From contig CP096137.1 in the NCBI GenBank assembly GCA_023213235.1, positions 941,587-1,005,586 of the forward strand: a DNA stretch of 64,000 nt, given 5' to 3'. Positions 8,871 to 17,773 of the stretch are shown one piece after another. Position 1 is the first letter of the stretch; each line of letters begins with the position of its first letter. Origin of the DNA: Elusimicrobiota bacterium. GTDB lineage: Bacteria > Elusimicrobiota > Elusimicrobia > UBA1565 > UBA9628. The translations under genes and the position numbers were made by a program. Below the pieces are notes generated by a model, which was given only the letters and a program-made list of their open reading frames with translations, searched no databases and was not told the DNA's origin.

Positions 8871-9486
8871 ATGATCTACTTGAAAGGCCACCTGTCGCGT
8901 CCGCTCGACGCGGCGCTGTCCGCCCCGAGCCGCCTGGCGGTCCTGCGCGCCCTCGCGCGCGCGCGCGCCGCTCACGGGACGCGCGGCGGCCCGCGCCGCC
9001 GGCATCAACCACCAGGGGGCCGCGACGGCGCTGGCGGCGCTCGAGCGCCTGGGCCTCGTCGAGCGCCGCGCCGAGGGGCGCGCGGGCCTTTGGCGGCTCA
9101 ACCGGGGGCGCTGGCTCGTCTCCGAGCTGCTGCTGCCGCTGCTCGAGCGCGAGGCCGAGCACGCGCTCGCCGTCGCCGGCGCGATCAAGAAAGGCCTGCG
9201 CGGCAAGGCCGCCGCGGTGCTGCTCGGCGGCGCGGCCGCCAAGGGACGCCTCGAGCCGGGCCGGGCCCTCGAGCTCGTCGCCGTCGAGGGGCCGGCCGGG
9301 CGCCGGCCGCTGGGCGAGGCCCTGCGCGCTCTGGCCGCGGGCCTGCGCGAGGAATGGGGACTGCCGCTCGAGGCGCGCGTGCTGTCCCGCCGCGAGGCCG
9401 CGCGCGCGGCCGCCGTCGAGGACCTCTGGGAGCTTCTTCCCAGCGAGGGCCCGCCGTCCTACTTCGGGACGACCGACCAGCGATAG
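8871..9486 (+). CDS. Winged-helix regulator with a degenerate nucleotidyltransferase-like tail (one frame break)
   Basis: Reading across a break in the CG repeat 8954-8968 (two bases missing, or one extra) gives about 205 residues. Residues 1-85 form a winged helix: SAPSRLAVLRALARA, then a helix-turn-helix around AARAAGINHQGAATALAALE and a wing ending GLVERRAEGR. The second half contains VLLGGAAAKGRLEPGRALEL, which resembles the GS-x-A-x-G / D-x-D pocket of MNT-type nucleotidyltransferases but lacks the acidic pair. The nucleotidyltransferase reading is my inference and catalysis seems unlikely. The gene ends inside the 3' end of the opposite membrane-protein gene. Confidence 0.6.
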
Positions 9487-10954
9487 TACGGCGGCGCCGC
9501 GCAGTCGGCGCACTGGTCGGCGTCGAAGGCGACCTTCGAGTCGCAGGAGCCGCCCGTCTCGTTCTGCCGGAAGAACAGCGGGATCGCCGTGAAGCTGCGC
9601 TCGGCGTGCAGCACCGTGCACGCGCGCGAGCGGTCGAAGGCCTCGAAGAGGGCCTCCTTGCGCGCGAAGTCCTTCGAGTTTTCCCTGCGCCAGCCGACGC
9701 GGAACTTGAGGGGGCTCGGTCGCCGGGCGAGGCGAGCTCGCGCCACAGCAGGCCCTGGGTCAGCAGGGCCGCGGCGGCCGCGCACGCGTACGCCTTGCGC
9801 TTGTCCGGCTGCGGCAGGCGCGCGAGCGCGGCGGCGAGCGCGGGCAGCCAGATCAGCAGCGGCAGCGAGTAGTAGCGCAGCGAGCTCGTGTGCCGGAACG
9901 CGACGAACACGGCCGCGAACGCCGCCGGCCACAGGCGGACGGTGCGTTCGTGGAAGGAGAGCGTGTCGTCGTGCCAGGCGCGGACGGCCGACCACGCGCA
10001 CAGCGCGGCCAGCGCCAGGCCCCAGGCGTGCAGGAGCCCGGACAGCGGCAGCGGCAGCGCCAGCGCGAACAGGCGCTTGAAGACCACCGGCCCCGCGAGG
10101 ATCTGCACCGTCGGCGGAAGGTGCCAGACGGCGTAGGCGATCGACGCGAGGACGAACAGGAGGACCAGCCCCCGGGGCGAGAACTCGAACGGCCGCCGCA
10201 GAAGCTTCGCGGGCGCCCGCAGGACGGCGGCCGCCGCGAGCGCCGGGACGCCGAGGAAGGCGGCCGACCAGGCCAGGCGGTGCGCGTTCCACGCCTCCTC
10301 GGAGAGAGGATTCTTGAGCAGCGCGAGGACGGCTCCCGCCGCCAGGGCCGCGGCCGCGGCGCGCAGCCGCGGCTCGGCCTCCTTCTCGCCGCGCCAGCAG
10401 GCGCGCGCGCCGAACAGGACGACGAGCGAGGCGGGGACCGACAGAAAGATGAAGTGATTCGACGCGCCGAGCCAGGTCAGCCCGGCCAGCGCCCAGGGCG
10501 CCCCGTCGGGCCGGGCGAGCGCGGCCATGACGCCGAGAAGGAGCGCCGGGTGGAGCGCATAGACCTCCCAAGCGACTCGCCCCTTCATCAGGTAGTAGGC
10601 CGACGCCGCGGCGAGCAGCAGGTACGCCGCGCCGGCCTCCGGGCTCAGGCGCCGGCGCAGATGCAGCCACATGCCGGCCAGCGCCGCCGCGTTGAGCAGG
10701 GCGCCGGGAAGGCGCAGGCTCTCGAGCGAGACGCCGCGCGCGTCGAAGAACGCCGCGGCGAGCGCCGCGAACAGCGGGCCCGTGTAATGGTTCATCTGAT
10801 GCGGCGTGTAGAGGCCCTGGGAGCGCAGGCGATTGGCGAACAGGCCGATCCACGCCTCGTCGAGCGAGAGGGCCGGGACCGCGCCCAGCCGCCACAGCAG
10901 GCAGCCCGCGCACAGCGCGAGCAGGGCCAAGGCGGCGGCGTCGGCGCGTCTCAT
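9459..10954 (-). CDS. GT39/ArnT-like polytopic membrane glycosyltransferase (one frame break)
   Basis: Reading across a break at 9710-9714 gives 498 residues. The N-terminus is one membrane helix followed by ALSLDEAWIGLFANRL, where Asp-Glu in the first periplasmic loop matches the catalytic D-E of the PMT/ArnT (GT39/GT83) fold. About ten further hydrophobic helices follow, then a short periplasmic C-terminal domain with cysteines (GGSCDSK, DQCADCAAPP). Such enzymes use polyprenyl-phosphate sugars to glycosylate proteins or lipids. ATG 10954 is preferred over 10963 because a TAGAAT box lies seven bases upstream. Acceptor unknown. Confidence 0.7.
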
Positions 10955-10961
10955 CGCCGAC

Positions 10962-10973
10962 ATTCTATATAAT
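10962..10973. promoter_or_regulatory. Abutting divergent -10 boxes
   Basis: The 12 bases ATTCTATATAAT hold TAGAAT on the minus strand (10967-10962) and TATAAT on the plus strand (10968-10973). They serve the GT39-like gene (ATG 10954, seven-base spacer) and kbl (ATG 10980, six-base spacer). Each -35 region must lie inside the other gene, so the two promoters should compete for polymerase. Confidence 0.65.
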
Positions 10974-10979
10974 CCCCGC

Positions 10980-12179
10980 ATGACGACTAAGACCGACGCG
11001 CTCATGGACTTCCTCGACGCCGACCTCGCCCAGCTCGAAAGCGAGGGCCGCCGCGTGAAGCTGCGGGTCGTGACCGGCCGCCAGTCCCCGGTCTCCGTCG
11101 TCGACGGCAGGAAGGTCGTCAACCTCACCTCGAACAACTACCTCGCGCTGACCGAGCACCCGCGCTTGATCGCCGCCGCCAAGGCCGCGATCGACTCGCA
11201 CGGCGTCGGCACCGCCGCCGTGCGCCCGATCATCGGGACGCAGGACGTCCACCTCGCCCTCGAGGCCAAGCTCGCGAAGTTCAAGGGCACGGAGTCCGCG
11301 CTCGTCTTCCAGAGCGGCTTCACCGTCAACGTCGCCTGCTGCCAGAGCCTGATGTCGGACCCCAAGGACCTGCTGATCTCCGACGAGCTCAACCACGCGT
11401 CGATCATCGACGGCGCGCGCCTGGCCAAGGCCGCGCGCAAGGTCTTCGCGCACAAGGACATGAAGGCGCTCAAGGACATCCTCGAATCGCCCGAGGCGCG
11501 CGGCGCCCGCCGCAAGATGATCGTCACGGACGGCGTGTTCTCGATGGACGGCGACCTGGCGCCCCTGCCCGAGATCTGCGAGCTCGCCGAGAAGTACGGC
11601 GCGTTCATCATGGTCGACGACGCGCACGCCTCCGGCGTGATGGGGGAGAACGGCCGCGGCACGCCGTCTCACTTCAAGGTCGCCGACCGCATCCAGGTCT
11701 CGATCGGAACGCTGTCGAAGGCCGTCGGCGCCGTCGGCGGCTACGTCGCGGGGCAGAAGCGCCTCATCGACTACCTCGTCTCGACCGCGCGGCCGTTCAC
11801 GTTCTCCTCGTCGCACCCGCCGTCGGTGATCGCGACGTGCTCGGCGGCGATCGACGTCATGCTCGAGGAGCCCGAGCGGATCCAGAAGCTCTGGGACAAC
11901 GCGGCGCACTTCAAGGCGGGCTTGAAAAAGCTCGGGTTCGACACGGGGATGTCCGAGACGCCGATCACGCCGGTCATCGTCGGCGACACGAAGAAGGCGC
12001 AGGAGTTCTCCGCGCGACTCTTCGAAGAGGGCGTGTTCGCGCTCGCGATCACCTTCCCGATCGTCGCGCGCGGCAAGGATCGCCTGCGCACGATCGTCTC
12101 CTCGGGCCACACGACGAAGGACCTCGACTTCGCGCTCGAGAAGTTCGCGAAGGTCGGCCGCGCGCTCGGCCTGATCTAA
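10980..12179 (+). CDS. kbl: Glycine C-acetyltransferase (2-amino-3-ketobutyrate CoA ligase)
   Basis: A 399-residue PLP enzyme of the alpha-oxoamine synthase family. Seen: NLTSNNYLALTEHPRL near the N-terminus, DELNHASIIDGARLA, MVDDAHASGVMGENGRGT (the PLP-pyridine aspartate) and SIGTLSKAVGAVGGYVAG, where the lysine of LSKAVG is the Schiff-base lysine. It condenses 2-amino-3-oxobutyrate with CoA to give glycine and acetyl-CoA. The partner enzyme Tdh is encoded at 5077-6098, so this is probably Kbl rather than serine palmitoyltransferase or BioF, which share the fold. The stop overlaps the convergent TPR gene by four bases. Confidence 0.85.
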   Translation: MTTKTDALMDFLDADLAQLESEGRRVKLRVVTGRQSPVSVVDGRKVVNLTSNNYLALTEHPRLIAAAKAAIDSHGVGTAAVRPIIGTQDVHLALEAKLAKFKGTESALVFQSGFTVNVACCQSLMSDPKDLLISDELNHASIIDGARLAKAARKVFAHKDMKALKDILESPEARGARRKMIVTDGVFSMDGDLAPLPEICELAEKYGAFIMVDDAHASGVMGENGRGTPSHFKVADRIQVSIGTLSKAVGAVGGYVAGQKRLIDYLVSTARPFTFSSSHPPSVIATCSAAIDVMLEEPERIQKLWDNAAHFKAGLKKLGFDTGMSETPITPVIVGDTKKAQEFSARLFEEGVFALAITFPIVARGKDRLRTIVSSGHTTKDLDFALEKFAKVGRALGLI

Positions 12180-13620
12180 GGCTTTTTCGCCGCCTGCTTC
12201 GCCTCCACGTAGACGCGCGCCAGGTCGATGAATCGGCCGATGCCGGGGGCATTCTCGAGCGCCTTGTCCAGCGCCGCGATGCCGCGCTCGGCGTGCCCGC
12301 TGCCGCGGCTGCAGCGCGAGTACAGTCGAAGGTCTTCCGGTTCAGGATCCTCAGCCAGCGCCAACGTCGAGAAATCGCGTTCACATCGAGTCCAGTCTCC
12401 CGCATCGAGGTGGATTCTCCCGAGCTCCCGCAGCGCTCCGGGATTCCGGTCGTACAGTTTGAGAGCGCGCGAAAGATCCTTCTCGGCGAGGTCATTGGCC
12501 CCCTGTCGCATGCGGACCGCCGCTCGGGCGACCCAGAGGTCGGGCTCGCCCGGCGCCAGAGCGAGGGCGCGAGTATAGAGGTCCGCCGACTCGCGGTAAC
12601 GCCCGCGGCAGAAGTCCACCCAGGCCATCGCGCGAATGGTCTCGAACAGACGCGGGTTGCGCTCGTACTCGCTCTGGATGGCGGCTTCGGCCGCGGACCG
12701 GTCCCGCGCCATGAGATCGAAAGCGAGGTAGATGCGGTGGGCGATGCCGTGACGGAGGAGTCTCGCCTCGGCCTTGATCTCTTCGACCGCGGCGGCGTGA
12801 TCGCCGAGAGCCTCGTAGGCGTGCGCCCGCGCGGACCGCAGGCCGTACGGGTCGAGCGGCAGTTCCAGCACCCGTCGCCATGCTTCCAGGGCGGATTGTC
12901 TGTCGCCTAGGTTGGCGCTGAGCGTCGCCTCCGCCGCGCCGATATAGCTGTAGCGTCGGTACCTCGGCGGGTTGCGGATCTCTTCAGTCATTTCGCCGAC
13001 GTCGCCCCTGAGCCTGAGAATCGCGACCAAATCCGAATGGATGCCCGGGTCCATGGGATCGAGCCGGCGAGCGCGCTTGATGAGCGAGAGGGCCTTGTCC
13101 AGGTTTCCTATCATCGCCGCGTACCCAGCCCGCTCTTGGAAGACCGAAGCGGGATCTATGCGGGCTCCGGCCGTGGAGCCTTCGACGAGTTTGAGCGCCT
13201 CCTCGATCTTGCCTTCAAGCGCCAAGTCGGCGGCGCGCCGGGACGTCGCGAGCCATTCGATACCCGGGTGGGTCCGGCCCTCGCGAAGGGCGCGGTCGAC
13301 GGTCTCTCCCGCGCGGACTCGGTCCTCGTCGATGCGCGCGAACAGCCAGGCGTGGAAGCCAGACGGCTCGCGCTCGTACAGCCCTTGAAAAAACGTCAAC
13401 GCCTCCGCGTACCGCCCTTCGCCGATCATCGCGTTCTGCTCCGCGACGCGAAGGCCGGGATGGTCGGGATACTTTTTCGCGGCCGCGCGGAGAATCAGCG
13501 CGGCTTCAGACGTTTTCCCGTCGCCTTCCAGCCTGCGTGTCTTGGCGAGAAGCTCCTCCGGAGTCGAGGCGCAAACGGGGAGGAGGCCAGCGCCAAGGCG
13601 CCGAGCAGGATGACTCGCAT
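12176..13620 (-). CDS. Secreted tetratricopeptide-repeat protein (one frame break)
   Basis: Reading across a break at 13577-13580 gives about 481 residues with a signal peptide (MRVILLGALALASSPVCAS). At least eight 34-residue TPR-like units follow, for example LLAKTRRLEGDGKTSEAALI, ALSLIKRARRLDPMDPGIHS and ADLYTRALALAPGEPDLWVA. TPRs bind other proteins; no enzymatic domain is visible. If the break were real, translation could only start at an internal ATG (13429) without the signal peptide. The start overlaps the stop of the upstream gene (ATGATG), so the two are likely co-translated. Confidence 0.75.
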
Positions 13621-14809
13621 CATGGGCGCCTCGAGGGAACGGGGAGCTCGGCGCCCTGCGCGGCGCTCGCGGCGAGCTCGGCGGCCCGAGCCGCTCGCCG
13701 TCCGGCGGGCTCGGCGTCGAGGCGGCGCGCCGTTTCCTCCATGCCGGCCGCGAAATTCGGCGCGAGCGTCTTCAGCAGCGGATCGTCGATCCCGGCGGCC
13801 TCGGCGAAGAAGCGCGCGCGCTCGGGGACGGGCGCGCGAGCGCGATCTCCCCAGGGCTCCAGGAGACGGCCGCCATCATCAAAGTCCAATGCGCGTACGC
13901 GCGGCGCGACGGGGCGTCGGAGAGGCGCGCGAGCAGGCCGGAGAGCTTGGCGGGGTCGGCCGCTTCGGCGCGGATCGCGCGCACGACGTCCGGAGCCGCG
14001 AGATAGGCTTCGAGCTCGGCGACGGCCTTCTCCCGCTCCGCGAGCCCGTCGGAGCCCCGCGCCTGGGCGGCGGCGCGGCCCTGACGGCCCAGCGCGTCGA
14101 CGACGACGCCCATGCCCACGTTCTGCAGGGCCACGTCGCAGTCCTGCGCGGCGTGCCAGCCGAGCAGGACCTCGCGGCGCAGGGCGTCCTCCGCGGCGGC
14201 CCAATCGCCGCGCGCTTCGGCTTCCTTCGAGCGGTCGCCGAGGGCCCGCGACGCGGCGTAGAGAAGCTTCATTCTCAGGGCCGTCGAGACGAGCGCGGAA
14301 TCGAGCCCGGGGGTGGAAAGGCGGAGTGCCAGCGACGAGCGCGCCTTCGTCAGCGCGCGGTCGAGGTGGGCGAGCTGCTGCGGCGACAGCGGCTGAGGCG
14401 GCCCGGCCCAAGCCTTCTGAGACGCGGAGGCGAGGATGAACGCGTAATCTTCCGCCGCGTCGGCGTCGGCCAGATCGGGGGAGGAAAGCGACCAAGCTCG
14501 TCGGCTCGGCGGCCAGGCCGGGCGGCGGCCTCTGGACGTCATCCCAGAACAGGACGGGCAGAAGCAGGACGGCCATGAACAAGAGCGCGATCCCGCCGCC
14601 CGCCAGCCACATCCGGCGGCGCAGAACCTCCGGCGAAAGGGGGCGCGCGCCGGCGCCGGCGTATCGGCGCGGGGGCCCGCCAGGCGGAACGCCTCGTCGA
14701 GCAGCTCGGGGGTGAAGCCCTGGCCGTCGAGCGCGGCGCGGATCGTCCCGTCGCTCTCGGAGGCGCGGTGCGAGCGGATGTAGTCGGCGGCGACCTGGGC
14801 GGAACTCAC
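13620..14809 (-). CDS. Single-pass membrane protein with helical periplasmic domain (three frame breaks)
   Basis: The frame must be mended at 14639-14643 (one base), 14477-14481 (apparently two bases) and 13824-13827 (one base), giving about 397 residues. Residues 1-45 form a small helical domain (AADYIRSHRASESDGTIRAA then LLDEAFRLAG). A Pro/Ala linker, one membrane helix (MWLAGGGIALLFMAVLLLPV) and a long alpha-helical C-terminal region follow. GTG 14809 is chosen because a TATACT box lies six bases upstream. I do not recognise the family; the two-base correction makes residues around 105-120 uncertain. It is coupled to the downstream TPR gene. Confidence 0.55.
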
Positions 14810-14815
14810 GGCCCG

Positions 14816-14821
14816 AGTATA
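14816..14821 (-). promoter_or_regulatory. -10 box of the single-pass membrane protein gene
   Basis: TATACT on the minus strand, six bases before GTG 14809. A perfect inverted repeat GGCTCCCG / CGGGAGCC (14822-14840) lies immediately upstream and could be an operator. Confidence 0.5.
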
Positions 14822-14853
14822 GGCTCCCGGCGCGGGAGCCGTCAACCCGGGTC

Positions 14854-14882
14854 TTGACTCCGTCCTTTTCGTGATGTATCAT
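14854..14882 (+). promoter_or_regulatory. Consensus-like promoter of the radical SAM / prenyl operon
   Basis: TTGACT (14854-14859), exactly 17 bases, then TATCAT (14877-14882). ATG 14897 lies 14 bases further on, so the leader would be about seven bases. This is one of the best -35/-10 pairs in the window. Confidence 0.75.
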
Positions 14883-14883
14883 A

Positions 14884-14903
14884 CTTTCAGAATATTATGA
14901 AAG
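14884..14903 (+). promoter_or_regulatory. Palindromic operator over the start codon of the regulator gene
   Basis: CTTTCA and TGAAAG flank an AT-rich centre containing AATATT: a 20-base palindrome with one mismatched pair that covers the transcription start and ATG 14897. Position and symmetry fit autoregulation by the encoded dimeric winged-helix protein. Confidence 0.5.
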
Positions 14904-15391
14904 ATAACGCCAAGGACAAGTTCGTCCGGACCTGGGGAGAGATGGCCTCCTGCTGGGGCATCAACAAGACGATGGCCCGCATCCACGCCCAGCTCATCGC
15001 GGCCGACGCGGCGCTGTCGACCGACGAGCTCATGGAGTCGCTCGCGATCTCGCGCGGCAACGCCAACATGAACCTGCGCGCCCTCGTCGACTGGGGCCTG
15101 ATCCGGCGCGTCTCCGTCGGCTCCGAGCGCCGGGAGTACTTCCAGGCCGAGCAGGACATCTGGGCCATGGGCTGCCGCATCGCGCGCGAGCGCAAGAAGC
15201 GCGAGATCGAGCCCGTGATCGGCGCCCTCGAGGAGTGCCTCAAGGAGTCCGGCGACCCCAAATTCAACCGCAAGCTCGCCGAACTGCTCGAGCTCGTGCG
15301 CACGGTGGACAACGTCCTGGGCCGGCTGGCCCGCCAAGAGCGGAGCGCCGTCATGCCGAAGGTCCTGGCCGTCTTAAAGACGATGGCCTGA
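14897..15391 (+). CDS. GbsR/MarR-type transcriptional regulator
   Basis: A 164-residue protein. Residues 5-30 (KDKFVRTWGEMASCWGINKT) begin as GbsR-like regulators do. The winged helix is STDELMESLAISRGNANMNL (recognition helix) then RALVDWGLIRRVSVGSERRE, where SRGNANMNL is the hallmark GbsR helix. A coiled-coil-like C-terminus (ARERKKREIEPVIGALEECL) probably dimerises. Well-known family members respond to osmolytes, but no ligand can be predicted here. It is the first gene of the operon running to 20731 and sits on a palindromic operator, so it probably controls the pathway and itself. Confidence 0.85.
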   Translation: MKDNAKDKFVRTWGEMASCWGINKTMARIHAQLIAADAALSTDELMESLAISRGNANMNLRALVDWGLIRRVSVGSERREYFQAEQDIWAMGCRIARERKKREIEPVIGALEECLKESGDPKFNRKLAELLELVRTVDNVLGRLARQERSAVMPKVLAVLKTMA

Positions 15392-15398
15392 CACTTGG

Positions 15399-15404
15399 TA
15401 TAAT
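15399..15404 (+). promoter_or_regulatory. Possible internal -10 box
   Basis: TATAAT ten bases before ATG 15415, in the 23-base gap between the regulator and the prenyl synthase gene. It could give the biosynthetic genes a start independent of the regulator. Confidence 0.4.
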
Positions 15405-15414
15405 CGAGGACCCC

Positions 15415-16362
15415 ATGCCGATCTCGCTTCTTAAGGTAGAAGACTCCCTGACCAAAGTCCGCGCCGGCCTCGAAAGCCGCGCGCGACGCATCGAGGGGCG
15501 TGTCGGCCAGGAACTCGCGGCCCACATCTCCCGCCCGGGCAAGATGTTGCGCTCCCGCTTCGCCCTGCTGCTCTCCGGCGCCCTCGGCGTGGATCAGGAG
15601 AAGGCCGAGGGCGTGTCCCGGGCGATGGAGCTCGTCCACAACGCGAGCCTGCTCCACGACGACTGCGTCGACGAGGCCGACCTGCGCCGCGGCCACCCGA
15701 CGCCCAACAAGATCTTCGGCACGACGACGGGCCTTCTCCTCGGCGACCTCGCCTTCGCGCAGGGCCTCGAGGAGGCGATCGACATCTCGCCGAACGCCCC
15801 CAAGCTTCTGGTCACCACGGTCCGCGAAATGACGGTGGGCGAGCTGCAGGAGGAGTTCCTCAAGGGCTCCACGCAGGTGACCGTCGACGCCTACATGGGA
15901 GTGGCCTCGCGCAAGACCGGCGCCCTCTTCGAGTGGGCCGGCGCGGTCCTCTCCGAGCTGTCCTCCTTCCCGCACGAGCAGAGCGACCCGCCGCGCCTGG
16001 CGTGCGCGGCCGGCATCCTGCTGCAGATCGTCGACGACATCCACGACTACACGTTGTCGGACCGGATCTCGGGCAAGGACGAGGGCCAGGACCTGGCCAA
16101 CCGGAAGCTCACGTTGCCGTGCATCTACGCCGTGCAGGATCCCTCGGTCCGCGAGGAGTTCCTGGCGCTGTGGAACGAGGAGAAGCCCGAGGCGGCGAAG
16201 ATCGCCAAGCTCCTGAAGGACCGCGGCTGCATCCACAAGACGCGCGAGAAGGGCCGCGAAATCGTGAACTCGATGCTCGCGATGATCGAGAAGCTGCCGT
16301 GCAAGGCCGAGGCCAAGGAGCTGGGCTTCTTCGTCGAGCTCATGGCCAAGAGGGAATTCTAG
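15415..16362 (+). CDS. Trans-polyprenyl diphosphate synthase
   Basis: A 315-residue all-helical isoprenyl synthase that extends an allylic diphosphate with isopentenyl diphosphate. The first aspartate-rich motif is in HNASLLHDDCVDEADLRRGH (DDxxD) near residue 80 and the second in LLQIVDDIHDYTL near residue 205; GKMLRSRFALLL is the usual N-terminal binding stretch. Chain length cannot be read with certainty. It is co-directional with, and overlaps, the PqqD-like gene, and a UbiA prenyltransferase sits three genes downstream. The inference is that it supplies the prenyl donor to that enzyme inside this locus rather than serving only general quinone synthesis. Confidence 0.9.
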   Translation: MPISLLKVEDSLTKVRAGLESRARRIEGRVGQELAAHISRPGKMLRSRFALLLSGALGVDQEKAEGVSRAMELVHNASLLHDDCVDEADLRRGHPTPNKIFGTTTGLLLGDLAFAQGLEEAIDISPNAPKLLVTTVREMTVGELQEEFLKGSTQVTVDAYMGVASRKTGALFEWAGAVLSELSSFPHEQSDPPRLACAAGILLQIVDDIHDYTLSDRISGKDEGQDLANRKLTLPCIYAVQDPSVREEFLALWNEEKPEAAKIAKLLKDRGCIHKTREKGREIVNSMLAMIEKLPCKAEAKELGFFVELMAKREF

Positions 16363-16802
16363 TGTCGTACGAGGCGCTGCTGCGCAAGTCCTGGACGAGC
16401 GGCGACTTCAAGGTGTCGGAGACCGAGGCCGCCGAGGCCGACGCGGCGGACACCGCCAGCATTCTGAAGGTACGACGTGAGATGGAAGAAATCGCCGCGC
16501 GCGAGACGTGGGACGCCAACTCCTGCCTCGTCGCGCACAGAGAGGGAATCATGAAGCTCGCTCCATTCGTGAAGTTCCGTGAGGAGAAGTTCGGCGCCGT
16601 GCTGTTCGAGACGCGCTCCGAGAAGGTGTACACGCTGAGCCCCACCGGCGCCGCCGTCGTCCGCGAGGTCATCGCGGGCGCCGAGTCCGCCAGCCTCGTC
16701 TCCAAGCTCAAGGAGAAGTTCGAGGACCCGACCGGCAAGATGGCGCAGGAAGCCGAGTCGTTCCTCGCGCAGCTGAAGGAAAAGGGTTTGATCGTCGAGT
16801 AA
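16362..16802 (+). CDS. PqqD-like RiPP recognition protein with N-terminal extension
   Basis: A 146-residue protein starting at GTG 16362, overlapping the previous stop by one base. The C-terminal 85 residues fit the PqqD/RRE fold: APFVKFREEKFGAVLFETRS, then VYTLSPTGAAVVREVIAG and a final helix ending QLKEKGLIVE. Known PqqD-type domains bind the leader of a precursor peptide and present it to a radical SAM enzyme. The first 63 residues are an Ala/Glu-rich helical extension; ATG at 16550 could give a standard-size PqqD alone. Radical SAM genes follow at once, which supports a peptide chaperone role. Confidence 0.83.
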   Translation: MSYEALLRKSWTSGDFKVSETEAAEADAADTASILKVRREMEEIAARETWDANSCLVAHREGIMKLAPFVKFREEKFGAVLFETRSEKVYTLSPTGAAVVREVIAGAESASLVSKLKEKFEDPTGKMAQEAESFLAQLKEKGLIVE

Positions 16803-16816
16803 TCGAGAGAAACAAC

Positions 16817-17773
16817 ATGGAAGACCAACAGACGTCGGACCTCGGCGCCCCGCTCTACGTCGCCTGGCAGATCACCAACGAGTGCAACCTCGCGTGCCTT
16901 CACTGCATCGAGGAGAGCGGCCCGGGCAAGGCCTTCAAGGACGAGTTGACGACCGAGCAGGCGCTGGGCATCATCGACCAGCTGGTCAAGTCCGAGGTCC
17001 CGTACGTCTCGTTCTCCGGCGGCGAGCCGATGGTCCGCCCCGACTTCTTCCAGATGGTCGAGCGCATCACCAAGGGCGGCGTGGGCCTCAAGATCGAGAC
17101 GAATGGTCATTATTTGACCAAAGAGAACTGCAAGCGTCTCAAGGATCTCGGGGTCAAAGCCGTTCAGGTCTCGTTGGACGGCGCCTCGACGGCGTCCTTC
17201 AACAAGATGCGCGTCCATGGCCGGTTCGAGGAAGCCCTCAACGGGATCAAGAACCTCCGCGAGGCGGGGATTCCCATCGAGATCAACTTCGTGCCCGCGC
17301 GCTTCAATATCAAGGAGATCGGCGCCGCCGTCGACCTCGCGCACGAGATCGGCGCGTACTCGTTCTACACCGGCAAGCTGATGTTCACCGGCAACGCCGT
17401 GCGGACGTGGGGCATCACGGCGCCCGACGAGGCCGACTACCCGGAGTTCTTCGCGACGCTCGCCAAGAAGACCGAGGAGTACAAGGGCCGCATGCGGGTG
17501 TACTACCACGAGATGGGCCTCTTGGAGGAGCTGCGCTACCGCCTGCTGAACCCGGCCGCCCTGTTCATCATCCTGCCCAACGGCAAGGTCAAGCTCATCA
17601 ACGCCCTGCCGTTCACCTGCGGCGACCTGCGCCTGCAGACGCTCGGCCAGGTCTGGGCGCAGTTCCAGAAGGCGTGGCAGAGCCCGCGCGTCTCGGCGTT
17701 CATCGACCGCCTGGCCGAAGACCCGAACATCGTGTCCCGCCTGCACCAGTGGGAGGAGGTCGGGGCCGCATGA
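16817..17773 (+). CDS. Radical SAM protein 1 of the peptide/prenyl operon (PqqE-like)
   Basis: A 318-residue protein. ITNECNLACLHCIEESGPGK carries the CxxxCxxC motif that binds the SAM-coordinating 4Fe-4S cluster; SFSGGEPMVRPDFF is the GGEP motif and KIETNGHYL and SLDGAS complete the SAM site. The C-terminal region (FIILPNGKVKLINALPFTCG then DLRLQTLGQVW) follows the SPASM pattern but keeps one cysteine only, so auxiliary clusters are unlikely. It shares the CxHC-(E/T)-(E/D)-S-x-P-x-KA block with the two other radical SAM proteins of the operon. Probable role: modification of the small peptide encoded at 19654. Overlaps the UbiA gene (ATGA). Confidence 0.9.
   Translation: MEDQQTSDLGAPLYVAWQITNECNLACLHCIEESGPGKAFKDELTTEQALGIIDQLVKSEVPYVSFSGGEPMVRPDFFQMVERITKGGVGLKIETNGHYLTKENCKRLKDLGVKAVQVSLDGASTASFNKMRVHGRFEEALNGIKNLREAGIPIEINFVPARFNIKEIGAAVDLAHEIGAYSFYTGKLMFTGNAVRTWGITAPDEADYPEFFATLAKKTEEYKGRMRVYYHEMGLLEELRYRLLNPAALFIILPNGKVKLINALPFTCGDLRLQTLGQVWAQFQKAWQSPRVSAFIDRLAEDPNIVSRLHQWEEVGAA

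Noticed and set aside
11040..12179. 8-amino-7-oxononanoate synthase (BioF) or serine palmitoyltransferase instead of Kbl
   Set aside because: Same fold and motifs, but no biotin or sphingolipid gene is nearby while threonine dehydrogenase is encoded in the window; kept as Kbl with moderate confidence.
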